Positions 54,370 to 62,457 of a stretch of DNA of 64,000 bases are shown in pieces. The position numbers and the translations under genes were made by a program. Source of the stretch: Actinocrispum wychmicini (lineage in GTDB: Bacteria > Actinomycetota > Actinomycetes > Mycobacteriales > Pseudonocardiaceae); assembly GCF_004345645.1 (NCBI RefSeq), contig NZ_SLWS01000002.1, positions 310,001 to 374,000 of the forward strand. Reading direction: 5' to 3'. Positions within the stretch are counted from its first letter, which is position 1, and the number at the start of each line of letters is the position of its first letter. The notes beneath the pieces were generated by a model. The model saw nothing but the letters and a program-made list of their open reading frames with translations. It made no database searches and was not told the origin of the DNA.

Positions 54370-56012
54370 CCCGGCTCCCGGGACCCGTCAGCGTCCGGCA
54401 GGCGACCGGCGCGAATGACCGATGCGATGCGCGTGTGCACGCCGGGATCGGCAGCCAGCGCCGCCCAGGCGTCCACGGTCTCCGCATAGGCGCGGCGAAC
54501 GGACACGGCAACCGCGTCGGCGAACTCCGGACCGAGCGTGTCGGCACTGTGGATCGCCAACCCGCCGTTGCCTTCCAGCCGGTCTGTGTCGTGCAGCACG
54601 AGCCGCGCTCCGCACCGGTCGGTCTGGTGGTTCCACCGCAATGGCGCGAGCAGATACTCCGGTCCGCCGGCGGCCCGCACCGGGAGCCGGACGACCAGCC
54701 GCCGGTCGGTGATCCCGAGCCCGACAACGTCCGCGATGATGCTGCCGTCCGCGGCTCGGCGGATCGTCATGGTGCGCCCGTCCGGATCGGACACCTCCAG
54801 CACCGCGACAAACTCCTGCTCGGTGGCAACGGACGGGCCGCGCACCAGAACCGGTGTCGCCGCTTGCGCGGAAAGGTCTCGCACGGTCCGGTCGGCGGGC
54901 TGCCGGCCCGGCGGGTGAATCCGCAACTCGTACCGTCTCGCACTGACATCGCGCAACCGGAGCTGGCCGAGCCGGTCGAACGCGCCGGAGTGCACCCGGA
55001 CCGTGCCGATCGCCCACAACGAGGCGATATGGCCGCCGAGCGCGTCGCCGGGAGCCACAGCGAGGGCAAGGGTGTCCGCGTCGAACAAGTCGGGATGCGC
55101 CAGCAGTGCCACGCCGTCCTGCTCGACGACGGAGCCGACGGCCGGGTCGATCTCCGGGAAACGTCCCGCCGCGACCTGGACGGCGTCAGCGGACGATGCC
55201 GGCAGAGCAGGCGTCGCGCGTTCGACGACCGGGGTCGGCGTGTCCCACTCGGTCTCGCCGAGCCGTTCGAGCGCCTCCTCCGCCGCCTCCCGGACGGCGG
55301 GATCGCGGTCGGCGTTGTTGCTGATCTCGACGAGCTTGGCCACCGCTGCCGAGCTGGCAATCAGTCCCAGGCTCCACACGGCGGCCTGTTGTACGGACCA
55401 CATGGCGTCGTCCGCGGCTGCCAGCAACGGTTCGACCGCGCCGACGCCACCGACCGCTCCGAGCAGTTCGGCCGCGGCTCGGCGAACGATCGCTTCGGGG
55501 TTCGCCCGCAGCTGCCGCACGATCGGTTCGGCCATCGCAGCCGGCCAGGGATCGCCATCCGCGGTGGCACGCAGGGCGTCGAGCGCCTCGCAGCAGACGA
55601 TCGGGTCATCGTCCACAACGGACTCAAGCAGCCGGCCGACCTCCCGGGTCCGCGACGGTTCAGCGTCGTCGGGGACCGACCGAGGTCGATCGGTGGCCAG
55701 CAGCCTGACCGCCCATCGGCCGCGGGCGAGACCACGGAAATGGCACTGGCCGTTGCGGTCCAGCCGCTCGTAACGATAGGGGTCGTCCGGTCGGGCCGCG
55801 ACGATCCAGCAGCCGTCGAGGTCGACCTGCTCATCGCCGACGGGGAACAGGGTCACCGTCAGCGCGTCGCCGGAGACCGCGCCCAGGTCGACCCACCCGC
55901 TGTCCGCGGTGCGCAGCTCATGTCCGGGAACCTCGACCGGGCTGGCGGCCAGCATCCGCGCCGCGTCGGCCACAAAGCCACGGTCGGAACGTGGCAGGTG
56001 CGTCTCGGTCAC
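54366..56012 (-). CDS. HEAT-repeat protein
   Basis: 548 residues from GTG 56012, overlapping the zinc-ribbon gene's stop. A beta-rich first domain (about 1-120; LTVTLFPVGDEQVDLDGCWIVAARPDD, CHFRGLARGRWAVRLLAT) is followed by HEAT repeats at about 125-270 (DDPIVCCEALDALRATADGD, NPEAIVRRAAAELLGAVGGVGAVEPLLAA, AMWSVQQAAVWSLGLIASSAAVAKLVEI, DPAVREAAEEALERLG), then another beta-rich region with a repeated RRLVVRLPV/RRYELRIHPPG style. HEAT arrays bind proteins or nucleic acids. No enzyme motif. The two beta domains share the phrase G-x-x-x-x-RR/W-x-V-R-L, suggesting an internal duplication. Confidence 0.75.
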   Translation of the reverse strand: MTETHLPRSDRGFVADAARMLAASPVEVPGHELRTADSGWVDLGAVSGDALTVTLFPVGDEQVDLDGCWIVAARPDDPYRYERLDRNGQCHFRGLARGRWAVRLLATDRPRSVPDDAEPSRTREVGRLLESVVDDDPIVCCEALDALRATADGDPWPAAMAEPIVRQLRANPEAIVRRAAAELLGAVGGVGAVEPLLAAADDAMWSVQQAAVWSLGLIASSAAVAKLVEISNNADRDPAVREAAEEALERLGETEWDTPTPVVERATPALPASSADAVQVAAGRFPEIDPAVGSVVEQDGVALLAHPDLFDADTLALAVAPGDALGGHIASLWAIGTVRVHSGAFDRLGQLRLRDVSARRYELRIHPPGRQPADRTVRDLSAQAATPVLVRGPSVATEQEFVAVLEVSDPDGRTMTIRRAADGSIIADVVGLGITDRRLVVRLPVRAAGGPEYLLAPLRWNHQTDRCGARLVLHDTDRLEGNGGLAIHSADTLGPEFADAVAVSVRRAYAETVDAWAALAADPGVHTRIASVIRAGRLPDADGSREPG

Positions 56013-57079
56013 CGTACCCAGACCTCCTGCGTCCGGCACAGCGCCAACTTGCGCTCGTCGAGCGCTTCCAGGAGACCGTGGCCACACCGTCGGCAGCTCC
56101 CGGAATCCCGCAGCACCTCACCGACCGTCCAACTGGCCGGACACCCCGGACACCGTACGGTGAGATACCCGCGACAGCCCTCGCACCGGGACATCAGGTC
56201 GTCGACCTCCCGCCACTGGCCACACCCCCTTGTCGCGCACCGCAACTGGCGGGTGTGACGGCACTGTTTCAGCGGGCACCCCTTCCCTCGTTCCACCCGT
56301 GCCGCATCGAAGTATCCGCCGCATTCGCGGCACAGCACCCGACGAACCCGCTGGTAGCCCCCGGCCCCGGGATACAGCAACACGTGCCGCCTCACCTCGC
56401 GCCGATTCAGCTTCGCCGTGTCCGCGTGACCGCACTCCGAGCAGGCGTCCACACCAGCCGGACGCTCGAACCGGTGCGCGCACATCGCACATCGGCGAAC
56501 TTCCACATCCCCGACGACCATCGGCTCCAGCCCGGCCCGATCCAGCACGGGCCGGAGCATGCTCCGGCTGAACGCGTCACCCCAGACCACCCGGACCGGT
56601 GTGCCACTCCTACTTCGGGTATCGGCGCTCCCCCGCACCGCGTTGGCCAGGAACACCCCCAGCTGCACCTCCGCTGGGTCCCACGCCCGCAGCGCGTGAC
56701 CGCGCACGCAGCACCGGCAGGACGTCGATGTGGGCCGGCAGGACCGGACGTGATGCCCGCACCCGCAACGACCACTGATCAGGCTGAGCACGAGCAAAAC
56801 GGCCACGCGGTCGACCCATTCGGTACGCGCGTTCGGGGAGTACTGCCACTCCGGGAAGTTCTCGTCGAACGCGCGCACCTGCCCCCGCAGAATTCGGACA
56901 GTCGAGCTGACCCGGCTCGCCACCAGGCGGCTGAGCACTTCGACCGACCTCGGCCACGGCGTCGCCGTTCCACCCGCCGATATCGCAGTTGCCGGCTGCA
57001 CATCTGCTCCGTTCTGGACAATTCCGCGGGAGCGCGTCGCGCACGTACGTACCAGGTGATTCAGTTCGGTCCAGCGCAC
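56009..57079 (-). CDS. zinc-ribbon-rich protein
   Basis: About 356 residues if started at GTG 57079, which overlaps gene 57061-57402 by 19 nt. The C-terminal 250 residues carry at least six C-x2-C or C-x-C units (CGCGHHVRSC, CRCC, CAMC/CSEC, CREC, CRHT...CATRGC, CEGC/CPGC, CRRC), pairing into four or five zinc ribbons or knuckles. The middle (VQLGVFLANAVRGSADT..., VVWGDAFSRSMLRPVLDRAGLEPMVVGDVEV) looks like a small alpha/beta domain. Arrays of ribbons bind DNA, RNA or proteins; this could be the recognition part of the system. The start is the weakest point of the call. Confidence 0.68.
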   Translation of the reverse strand: MRWTELNHLVRTCATRSRGIVQNGADVQPATAISAGGTATPWPRSVEVLSRLVASRVSSTVRILRGQVRAFDENFPEWQYSPNARTEWVDRVAVLLVLSLISGRCGCGHHVRSCRPTSTSCRCCVRGHALRAWDPAEVQLGVFLANAVRGSADTRSRSGTPVRVVWGDAFSRSMLRPVLDRAGLEPMVVGDVEVRRCAMCAHRFERPAGVDACSECGHADTAKLNRREVRRHVLLYPGAGGYQRVRRVLCRECGGYFDAARVERGKGCPLKQCRHTRQLRCATRGCGQWREVDDLMSRCEGCRGYLTVRCPGCPASWTVGEVLRDSGSCRRCGHGLLEALDERKLALCRTQEVWVR

Positions 57080-57402
57080 CCGATGGCCCCCACCGAGACG
57101 GCGGCGGCCCACGGCCCCGCCAACTCGGCGACCCGGGTGAAAGCCAACCGCAAAGGTTCGGGAGGGGTCCCCAGACCGGCCGGAGCCAGGACCTTCAACA
57201 TCACCAAACCCAGCTCGTCAACGGTCAACGACCGTCCCATGCATCGCTCGACGGACAGTACTGGGCTGTTCTGCCCGCCCCCTTCGATCGCGTCAACCAG
57301 CCGAACCAAGTCGTCGACCGGCCACGAAGCCAGTCGCGGCTCAACGTCGTCCAGGAACCGCCAAAAACCGCCCACCCGCGCTACTCCCCGGTAAACAGTC
57401 AT
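57061..57402 (-). CDS. 113-residue protein, first gene of the chaperone-CHAT operon
   Basis: ATG 57402 opens a small helical protein (VGGFWRFLDDVEPRLASWPVDDLVRLVDAIEG..., ERCMGRSLTVDELGLVMLKVLAPAGLG) with no recognised family, resembling effector-associated (EAD-type) small helical bundles in size and pattern; that comparison is only an impression. It follows a promoter-like sequence with a perfect TTGACA box. The stop is inside the zinc-ribbon gene, so translation is coupled. Confidence 0.65.
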   Translation of the reverse strand: MTVYRGVARVGGFWRFLDDVEPRLASWPVDDLVRLVDAIEGGGQNSPVLSVERCMGRSLTVDELGLVMLKVLAPAGLGTPPEPLRLAFTRVAELAGPWAAAVSVGAIGCAGPN

Positions 57403-57484
57403 TCACACGCTCGACGTGATTCCCCTGCACATCGTGGCCGGGTCGGCAACCCCAATCTGGAGTAATCGTCGATCGCCCGCGTGC

Positions 57485-57513
57485 AGCTTTGCGGTGTCAC
57501 ATTCCGCTGTCAA
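57485..57513 (-). promoter_or_regulatory. candidate promoter of the chaperone-CHAT operon
   Basis: On the minus strand TTGACA (57513-57508) is a perfect -35 box; 17 bases on is AAAGCT, a weak -10. Start of transcription would be near 57478, about 75 nt before the first ATG. Upstream at 57528-57541, GAGT-N6-ACTC is an inverted repeat resembling the half-sites of HspR-type HAIR elements (CTTGAGT-N7-ACTCAAG), though spacing and flanks differ. ACAATTGT (57542-57549) is a second small palindrome. Confidence 0.45.
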
Positions 57514-57585
57514 GTTGATGTAGAAGCGAGTTCCGGCACTCACAATTGTTGACGTAATGCCAAGAAGAGTCGCCCGGGGCGGTGG

Positions 57586-58242
57586 TCAGCGGTTGAGATA
57601 CGCGAGCACGGCCAGGACGCGACGGTTGTCGTCCTCGGACTCCGGCAGGTGAAGTTTGCCGAAGATGCTCGCGATGTGTTTGGTGACCGCGCTGGCCGAG
57701 ATCGTCAGTTGATGAGCGATGGCCGCGTTCGAGCGCCCCGCGGCGATCAGGCTGAGCACCTCACGTTCGCGGGGGCTCAGTTCGGCTGTACGGCCGCGCG
57801 CGTCTCCTCGGGTCAGCAGTTTGGCGACCACTTTTGGGTCCATCGCCGTGCCGCCACGGGCCACCGAGTCCACCGCGGTGATGAACTGCTCGGTGTTGGA
57901 CACCCTGTCCTTCAACAGGTAACCGACTGCTCCGGCGCCGTCGGCGAGCAGTTCCCGCGCGTAGAGCTGCTCGACGTACTGGGACAGCACCAGCACCGGA
58001 AAGCCGGGCCGCTGGCGGCGCAGGTCGATCGCCGCCTGAAGGCCCTCGTCGGTGAACGTCGGCGGCAGCCGCACGTCGACGACGGCCAGGTCGGGCCGCT
58101 CGTCGGCCAACGCCTTGCGCAGTGCCGGGCCGTTGTCCACGGCGGCCACGACCGTGAAGCCGTGCTCGGTGAGCATGCGGACGAGCGCGTCCCGGATGAG
58201 GAACAGGTCCTCGGCGACGACTACTCGGACCTGATCGCGCAC
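57586..58242 (-). CDS. NarL/LuxR-family response regulator
   Basis: 218 residues from GTG 58242. Receiver domain: VVVAEDLFLIRDAL (acidic pocket), VVDVRLPP with the phosphorylated Asp (about 54), and the switch region LLKDRV with the conserved Lys. The C-terminal LuxR HTH reads ELSPREREVLSLIAAGRSNAAIAHQLTISASAVTKHIASIFGKLHL. The gene's start lies 22 nt inside the histidine kinase gene, so the two are a cognate pair. Output genes may include the Lnt-like gene at the head of the same transcript. Confidence 0.94.
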   Translation of the reverse strand: MRDQVRVVVAEDLFLIRDALVRMLTEHGFTVVAAVDNGPALRKALADERPDLAVVDVRLPPTFTDEGLQAAIDLRRQRPGFPVLVLSQYVEQLYARELLADGAGAVGYLLKDRVSNTEQFITAVDSVARGGTAMDPKVVAKLLTRGDARGRTAELSPREREVLSLIAAGRSNAAIAHQLTISASAVTKHIASIFGKLHLPESEDDNRRVLAVLAYLNR

Positions 58243-59438
58243 GGCACCTCCAGGTGGACGCGGGTCGGGCCGCCGGGTGGGCTGTCGACGACGATCGTCC
58301 CGTCGAAAACGGCCAACCGGCTTTGGACACCACGCAGCCCGGTGCCGTTGGCCGGATCGGCGCCGCCGCTGCCGTCGTCGACCACATCGCAGCTCAGCAC
58401 GCCGTTCCGGTACTGGATGGTGACGCTTATGGTTGCCGCGCCGGCGTGTTTGCTCGTGTTGGCGAGCACTTCGTTGACGGCGAAGTAAACGGCCGACTCG
58501 ACCGGCGGCGCCGGCCGGCCGGGCAGATCGGCGAAGACGTCGACGTCGAGCAGCGAATCCAGGGCCAGGGCGCGGATCGCGTCCGCGAGGCCCCGGTCGG
58601 CCAACACCGGCGGATGCACGCCCCGGACCAGGTCGCGCAGTTCGTCCAACGCCTTCGAAGACGCCTCCCGCGCCGAGGCCACAAGCTGGCGGGCCGCCTC
58701 TGGATCCTCATCGAACAGCCGCTCGGCATTGCCCAGGCCCATGCCCAACGCGACCAGCCGGGCCTGCGCGCCGTCGTGCAGGTCCCGTTCGATCCGGCGC
58801 AGTTCCGCGGCCTGTGTGTCAACGGTGTCCGCGCGCGTTTCCACCAGCGTCTCGACTCGTCGCTCCAACTTGGTCGTCTGCGACGGCCCAAGCAGGTCGC
58901 GCGCCCAGCGGGCCCGCAACCGCAGCAGTATCGGCCCGAGGTACAGGCCGAGCGCGACCAACGCGAGCCCGACCGGGATCGCCGCCAGCGCGTCGGCCGT
59001 CGAGGTCACGTGAATCACGCCGTAGGAGTTGGTGCCGCCGGCCCGCGCGTTGGCCTGCCATACGAATGGCTGCACCACCGCGCCGTACACGCCGTAGAGC
59101 GGCATGCCAAGCGCCAGCGCGGCCGCCCACGTGCCGATGATCGGGTCGAGGAACGCCCAGAGCACGTCCCGCCAGGTCGTGCGCGCCGCCAGCAGCGCGG
59201 CGGCGTCCGTCTCGGGGCCGTAGGGGCGCTCGATGTGCACACCGAGCTGGCCTGCCAGCCGCCTGGCCGCGTTCGCGACCGTCCGCAGCAGCGAAACCGC
59301 GCGCGGGAACACGTACCTGCCGACGCCGAGCAACGCCAGCGCCGCGCAGAGCACGACCAAGGCCGCCGCGCCGATGCCGGCGATCGACAGGCCGATCATG
59401 GCCAGCGCGCGAACCGGTGCCGCAAGTCTCGCCCTCAT
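58221..59438 (-). CDS. DesK-type sensor histidine kinase
   Basis: 405 residues from ATG 59438 behind GGGAG; an ATG at 59495 overlapping the Lnt-like stop would add 19 residues. Four membrane segments with an outside loop (GPETDAAALLAARTTWRDVLWAFLDPIIGTW..., WQANARAGGTNSYGVIHV) form a putative sensor domain. HisKA_3 box ERDLHDGAQARLVALGMGLG with the phospho-His, N-box VNEVLANTSKHAGAATI, G1 VVDDGSGGAD and G2 GTGLRGVQSRL are intact, unlike the orphan kinase at 2658. Partners with the response regulator downstream. Confidence 0.92.
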   Translation of the reverse strand: MRARLAAPVRALAMIGLSIAGIGAAALVVLCAALALLGVGRYVFPRAVSLLRTVANAARRLAGQLGVHIERPYGPETDAAALLAARTTWRDVLWAFLDPIIGTWAAALALGMPLYGVYGAVVQPFVWQANARAGGTNSYGVIHVTSTADALAAIPVGLALVALGLYLGPILLRLRARWARDLLGPSQTTKLERRVETLVETRADTVDTQAAELRRIERDLHDGAQARLVALGMGLGNAERLFDEDPEAARQLVASAREASSKALDELRDLVRGVHPPVLADRGLADAIRALALDSLLDVDVFADLPGRPAPPVESAVYFAVNEVLANTSKHAGAATISVTIQYRNGVLSCDVVDDGSGGADPANGTGLRGVQSRLAVFDGTIVVDSPPGGPTRVHLEVPCAIRSE

Positions 59439-59491
59439 CCAGGTCTCCCGTTCCGTTCCGCTGGCATCATCGCATTTCTCCGCCGGGGAGA

Positions 59492-60991
59492 TCATTTTTG
59501 GCCCGGATGTTCGACCGGCCGGAAAACAGCCAGTGCGCCCAGTCCGGCGGCGGCCGCGGCGCAGAGCCAGGCGAACAGGTCACCGACCAGGCCGTAGACC
59601 GTCCAGGTTCCCCGCGTCGGCACGGACGCGACCATGGTCTGCCGCGTGGTGCTGAAGTAGTTGGTCCTGGCCAGGTTCGCGCCGTACGGGTCGACGGTGA
59701 TCGCGATCCCGTTGCTGGTCTGCCGGATCAGGGTGTAACCGTTCTCGACGGCCCGGAACACCGCGTTCGCCGCATGCATGTGCTCGATGCCTTTCCAGTC
59801 GTTGGCGGGGACGAACATGATGTCCGCGTGGGTGCGTAGCGTGCCGGGGAAATCGGCGTCGAAGCAGATGACGTTGGCCAGACTGCCGTACGGTGTCCCG
59901 GACACTGGCACGATTCCGTTGCCCGGCCGCAGGTTTTCCATGCCGGGCACCGGATGCGCCTTGTCGAAGGTGGACAGCACCTGGCCGTCCGGCGCCACGA
60001 GCACCGCGATGTCACGGGAACCTGGTGCGCCGTCCAGGATGACGGCTATCCCCATGTCCAGATAGATCTGTTTCGCCCTGGCCAGGTCCTGGGCCGCACG
60101 CAGAAAGTCGGCGTAGTCGTCGGCGAGGACGACCGCGGCGGTCTCCGGCCACGCCACGATCTTCGCGCCGCCATCGGCCTCGATCCGGCTGTGCGCCAAC
60201 AGGTCGTCGTTCAGTACCGCGAACGCCTTACGCAGCACCGGTTTCTGCTCAGGTTGGACGCTCGGGGTGTGGAAGTTGTCGATCTCCCGCATCCGGGCCT
60301 CGGCCGTGAGCGACGCGCTGACGCCCGCGACGCGGACCAGGCTCGGCGGAGTGGGTGCCATGGCCAGCCGCAGGCCACCGCCGAGCAGGACGAGCCCGAG
60401 CACCGAAACGTAGGCCAGCGTGCCGCCCCGGATCGACGGCCAGCTCAACCGGCGTTCCAGCGTCATGTTGACGACCGGCGCGACCCAGGCCATCACGAAG
60501 CTGATCCCGTAGACGCCGGTGACGGACGCCAGTTGCAGCAGCGGCAGGTTGGTCGACTGGGTCGCCGCCAGCGGCCCGAAGATCGTCCCAAGCGGGCTGA
60601 CCGCCGCCACCAGGAACTCGGCCGCCGCCCGGGTGGCGGGAAAGACCAGGCTGCCGGCAAACGCGGGCAAACGCCGGAAAAGTAGCCGGTCGACCAGCAG
60701 CGGAACGCTCAGGATCAGGCTCAGCACCAGGCAGCCGAGCAGGATCGGTAGGACCTCGAACTGGCCCGCGGCCGCGACATAGACCACTGTCGTCGCCGCC
60801 GACGACAGAACCACGCACAGCAGTCCGGCGAGCACACCGGAGCTGCGCGTGAACCGCATCAGGCCGATCGAGAACAACCAGCCGGCGACCGGAATCGCCC
60901 ATTCGCTGTTCGTGCCGAACAGCCCGATCGTGATTCCCGCCACCAGCCACGCGTGTTTTCGCCAACCGGTGGCGAAGAACAAGTTCTCCAT
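59492..60991 (-). CDS. apolipoprotein N-acyltransferase-like membrane amidohydrolase
   Basis: 499 residues: six or so membrane helices (first 215 residues, including the aromatic Lnt-like core), then a nitrilase-fold domain with catalytic Glu in VAWPETAAV, Lys in STFDKAHPVPGME and Cys in VICFDADFPG, and a final membrane helix. Lnt transfers a fatty acyl chain to the N-terminus of lipoproteins; actinobacteria often carry extra, divergent copies. The C-F-D-A-D-F-P context is slightly atypical for true Lnt (C-Y-E...F). First gene of a transcript that includes the kinase and regulator, suggesting that envelope lipid status is sensed. Confidence 0.85.
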   Translation of the reverse strand: MENLFFATGWRKHAWLVAGITIGLFGTNSEWAIPVAGWLFSIGLMRFTRSSGVLAGLLCVVLSSAATTVVYVAAAGQFEVLPILLGCLVLSLILSVPLLVDRLLFRRLPAFAGSLVFPATRAAAEFLVAAVSPLGTIFGPLAATQSTNLPLLQLASVTGVYGISFVMAWVAPVVNMTLERRLSWPSIRGGTLAYVSVLGLVLLGGGLRLAMAPTPPSLVRVAGVSASLTAEARMREIDNFHTPSVQPEQKPVLRKAFAVLNDDLLAHSRIEADGGAKIVAWPETAAVVLADDYADFLRAAQDLARAKQIYLDMGIAVILDGAPGSRDIAVLVAPDGQVLSTFDKAHPVPGMENLRPGNGIVPVSGTPYGSLANVICFDADFPGTLRTHADIMFVPANDWKGIEHMHAANAVFRAVENGYTLIRQTSNGIAITVDPYGANLARTNYFSTTRQTMVASVPTRGTWTVYGLVGDLFAWLCAAAAAGLGALAVFRPVEHPGQK

Positions 60992-61104
60992 GCGACCGAG
61001 CGTCCCCGATCACACGGCCGCCGCCATTGCGGTTTGCTCTCCACTCTCCCTGTAGTTTTCTCCACCGGCGATCCCTTTGGGGACTCGCGGCGGTCTGCAC
61101 AGGC

Positions 61105-61491
61105 ATGGAACTCGACGAACCCAGCCGCGACCTGCTCGACGGACCGCACACGGCGGTGCTCGCCACGACGAACGCGGACGGTCGCCCCCAGTCCTCGGTG
61201 ATCTTCGTGAAGCGCGACGGCGACACGGTCGTCTTCAGCACGATCAAGGGCCGCCTGAAGACCCGGAACATGACCCGTGACCCCCGAGTGAGCCTGCTCG
61301 TCACCCGGACGGCCGGCCAGTACGTCGAGATCAGGGGCACGGTCGAGATCACCGAGGACCCGGAGAAACGCCTCCTGCACGAGATGTACGACCGCTACAT
61401 GGGCGGCCAGACTCCACCGCCGGAACCCGACGCGGAACGCCTGATCGTCCGCGTCATCCCGGAGAAGCTCCACCTCTGGCCGCCCCAGTGA
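61105..61491 (+). CDS. PPOX-class F420/FMN-dependent oxidoreductase
   Basis: ATG 61105; 128 residues of a split-barrel flavin/deazaflavin protein: GPHTAVLATTNADGRPQSSVIFVKRDGDTVVFSTIKGRLKTRNMTRDPRVSLLV is the family's start, with the KGR-x-K-x-RN motif that contacts F420 or FMN phosphate. The C-terminus IVRVIPEKLHLW is also typical. Small enzymes of this type reduce enones, quinones or biliverdin-like compounds. It is alone on its strand; its stop abuts the convergent hydrolase stop directly. Confidence 0.9.
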   Translation: MELDEPSRDLLDGPHTAVLATTNADGRPQSSVIFVKRDGDTVVFSTIKGRLKTRNMTRDPRVSLLVTRTAGQYVEIRGTVEITEDPEKRLLHEMYDRYMGGQTPPPEPDAERLIVRVIPEKLHLWPPQ

Positions 61492-62448
61492 TCAACCGAG
61501 GAAGTCGGTGAGGGCCTTGACGACCGCGTCCGGCTGTTCCTCCGGCAGGAAGTGGCCCGAGCCGGCGATCTTGGCCAGGCGGACGTCGGTTCCCTTGCCC
61601 GGCAACACTTCCGCCAGGGTGTCGTTGTACTCGGCGGCGAGGCCTAGCATCGGGGCGGTGACCTTTCGGTAGGCCGTCTGATCCTCGATGTCCTGATAGA
61701 ACGCTTGGTACCAGGCGTTTCCCGCGCGGATCGCGTCCGGCCGGGAGTAGGCGCGGGCGTAGACCGCGCGGTCCCGATCCCCGACGGACGCCGGGTTGAC
61801 CAGCAGGGTGTCGAACAGCCAGTCGACCAGGGGCCGGAACCGGCCGGCGAGCAACTGCTCGGGCAGGCCCCGGACCTGGTTGAACGCGAACCACCACACG
61901 TTCACCGGCTGGCCGGGCGGCGCGAGCATGGGGATCTTGAACAGGTTCTCGTCGGGGTGGGCGACGTCCATGATGGTCACCGTGCGGGTACTGTCCGGGT
62001 GGTTGACCGCGAAGCTGAACGCCACCATGGCGCCGATATCGTGCCCCGCTATGTCCACAGTGGAGTATCCAAGGTGGCGGACGAGTTCGTGGATGTCCCG
62101 CGCCATGGTCTTCTTGTCGTACCCACCGGCCGGTTTGTCCGAGCCGCCCTGGCCGCGCAGGTCCACCGCGATGACCCGGTACCGGGCGGCGAGCGCGGGC
62201 ATGATCTTGCGGAACTCCCACCAGGTCTGCGGCCACCCCGGCACCAGCACCAGCGGCCGGCCACGACCGCCGGCCACGTAGTGCATCCGGATGCCGTTGA
62301 CGTTCGCGTACCCGCTGCGGAAACCCGGCAGGGACCGGACCAGCGCCTCGTCGTCCGGGCCCTGGTCGGCGGACGCCGGCTGGCCGGTGGCGGCGAGGAC
62401 GGCGCCGGCCGCGCCGAGCGAGAAGAGATGGCGACGGTTGATCGTCAT
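61492..62448 (-). CDS. exported alpha/beta hydrolase (epoxide hydrolase/haloalkane dehalogenase-like)
   Basis: 318 residues with a twin-arginine-like signal (NRRHLFSLGAAGAVLAATG, cleavage near ASA). Motifs: VPGWPQTWWEF (oxyanion HGxP equivalent), DLRGQGGSDKP, the nucleophile elbow GHDIGA where Asp replaces Ser as in epoxide hydrolases, and His in GSGHFLPEEQP. Asp nucleophile implies hydrolysis of epoxides, haloalkanes or fluoroacetate rather than esters. Nine bases separate it from the epoxide hydrolase gene before it, so they are co-transcribed. Confidence 0.88.
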   Translation of the reverse strand: MTINRRHLFSLGAAGAVLAATGQPASADQGPDDEALVRSLPGFRSGYANVNGIRMHYVAGGRGRPLVLVPGWPQTWWEFRKIMPALAARYRVIAVDLRGQGGSDKPAGGYDKKTMARDIHELVRHLGYSTVDIAGHDIGAMVAFSFAVNHPDSTRTVTIMDVAHPDENLFKIPMLAPPGQPVNVWWFAFNQVRGLPEQLLAGRFRPLVDWLFDTLLVNPASVGDRDRAVYARAYSRPDAIRAGNAWYQAFYQDIEDQTAYRKVTAPMLGLAAEYNDTLAEVLPGKGTDVRLAKIAGSGHFLPEEQPDAVVKALTDFLG

Positions 62449-62457
62449 GGTGGTCCC

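Noticed and set aside
43129..57402. Housekeeping dnaK-grpE-dnaJ-hspR operon
   Set aside because: Gene order, short GrpE, HPD-less J-like protein, zinc insert and CHAT/TPR/HEAT partners do not match the standard actinobacterial operon.
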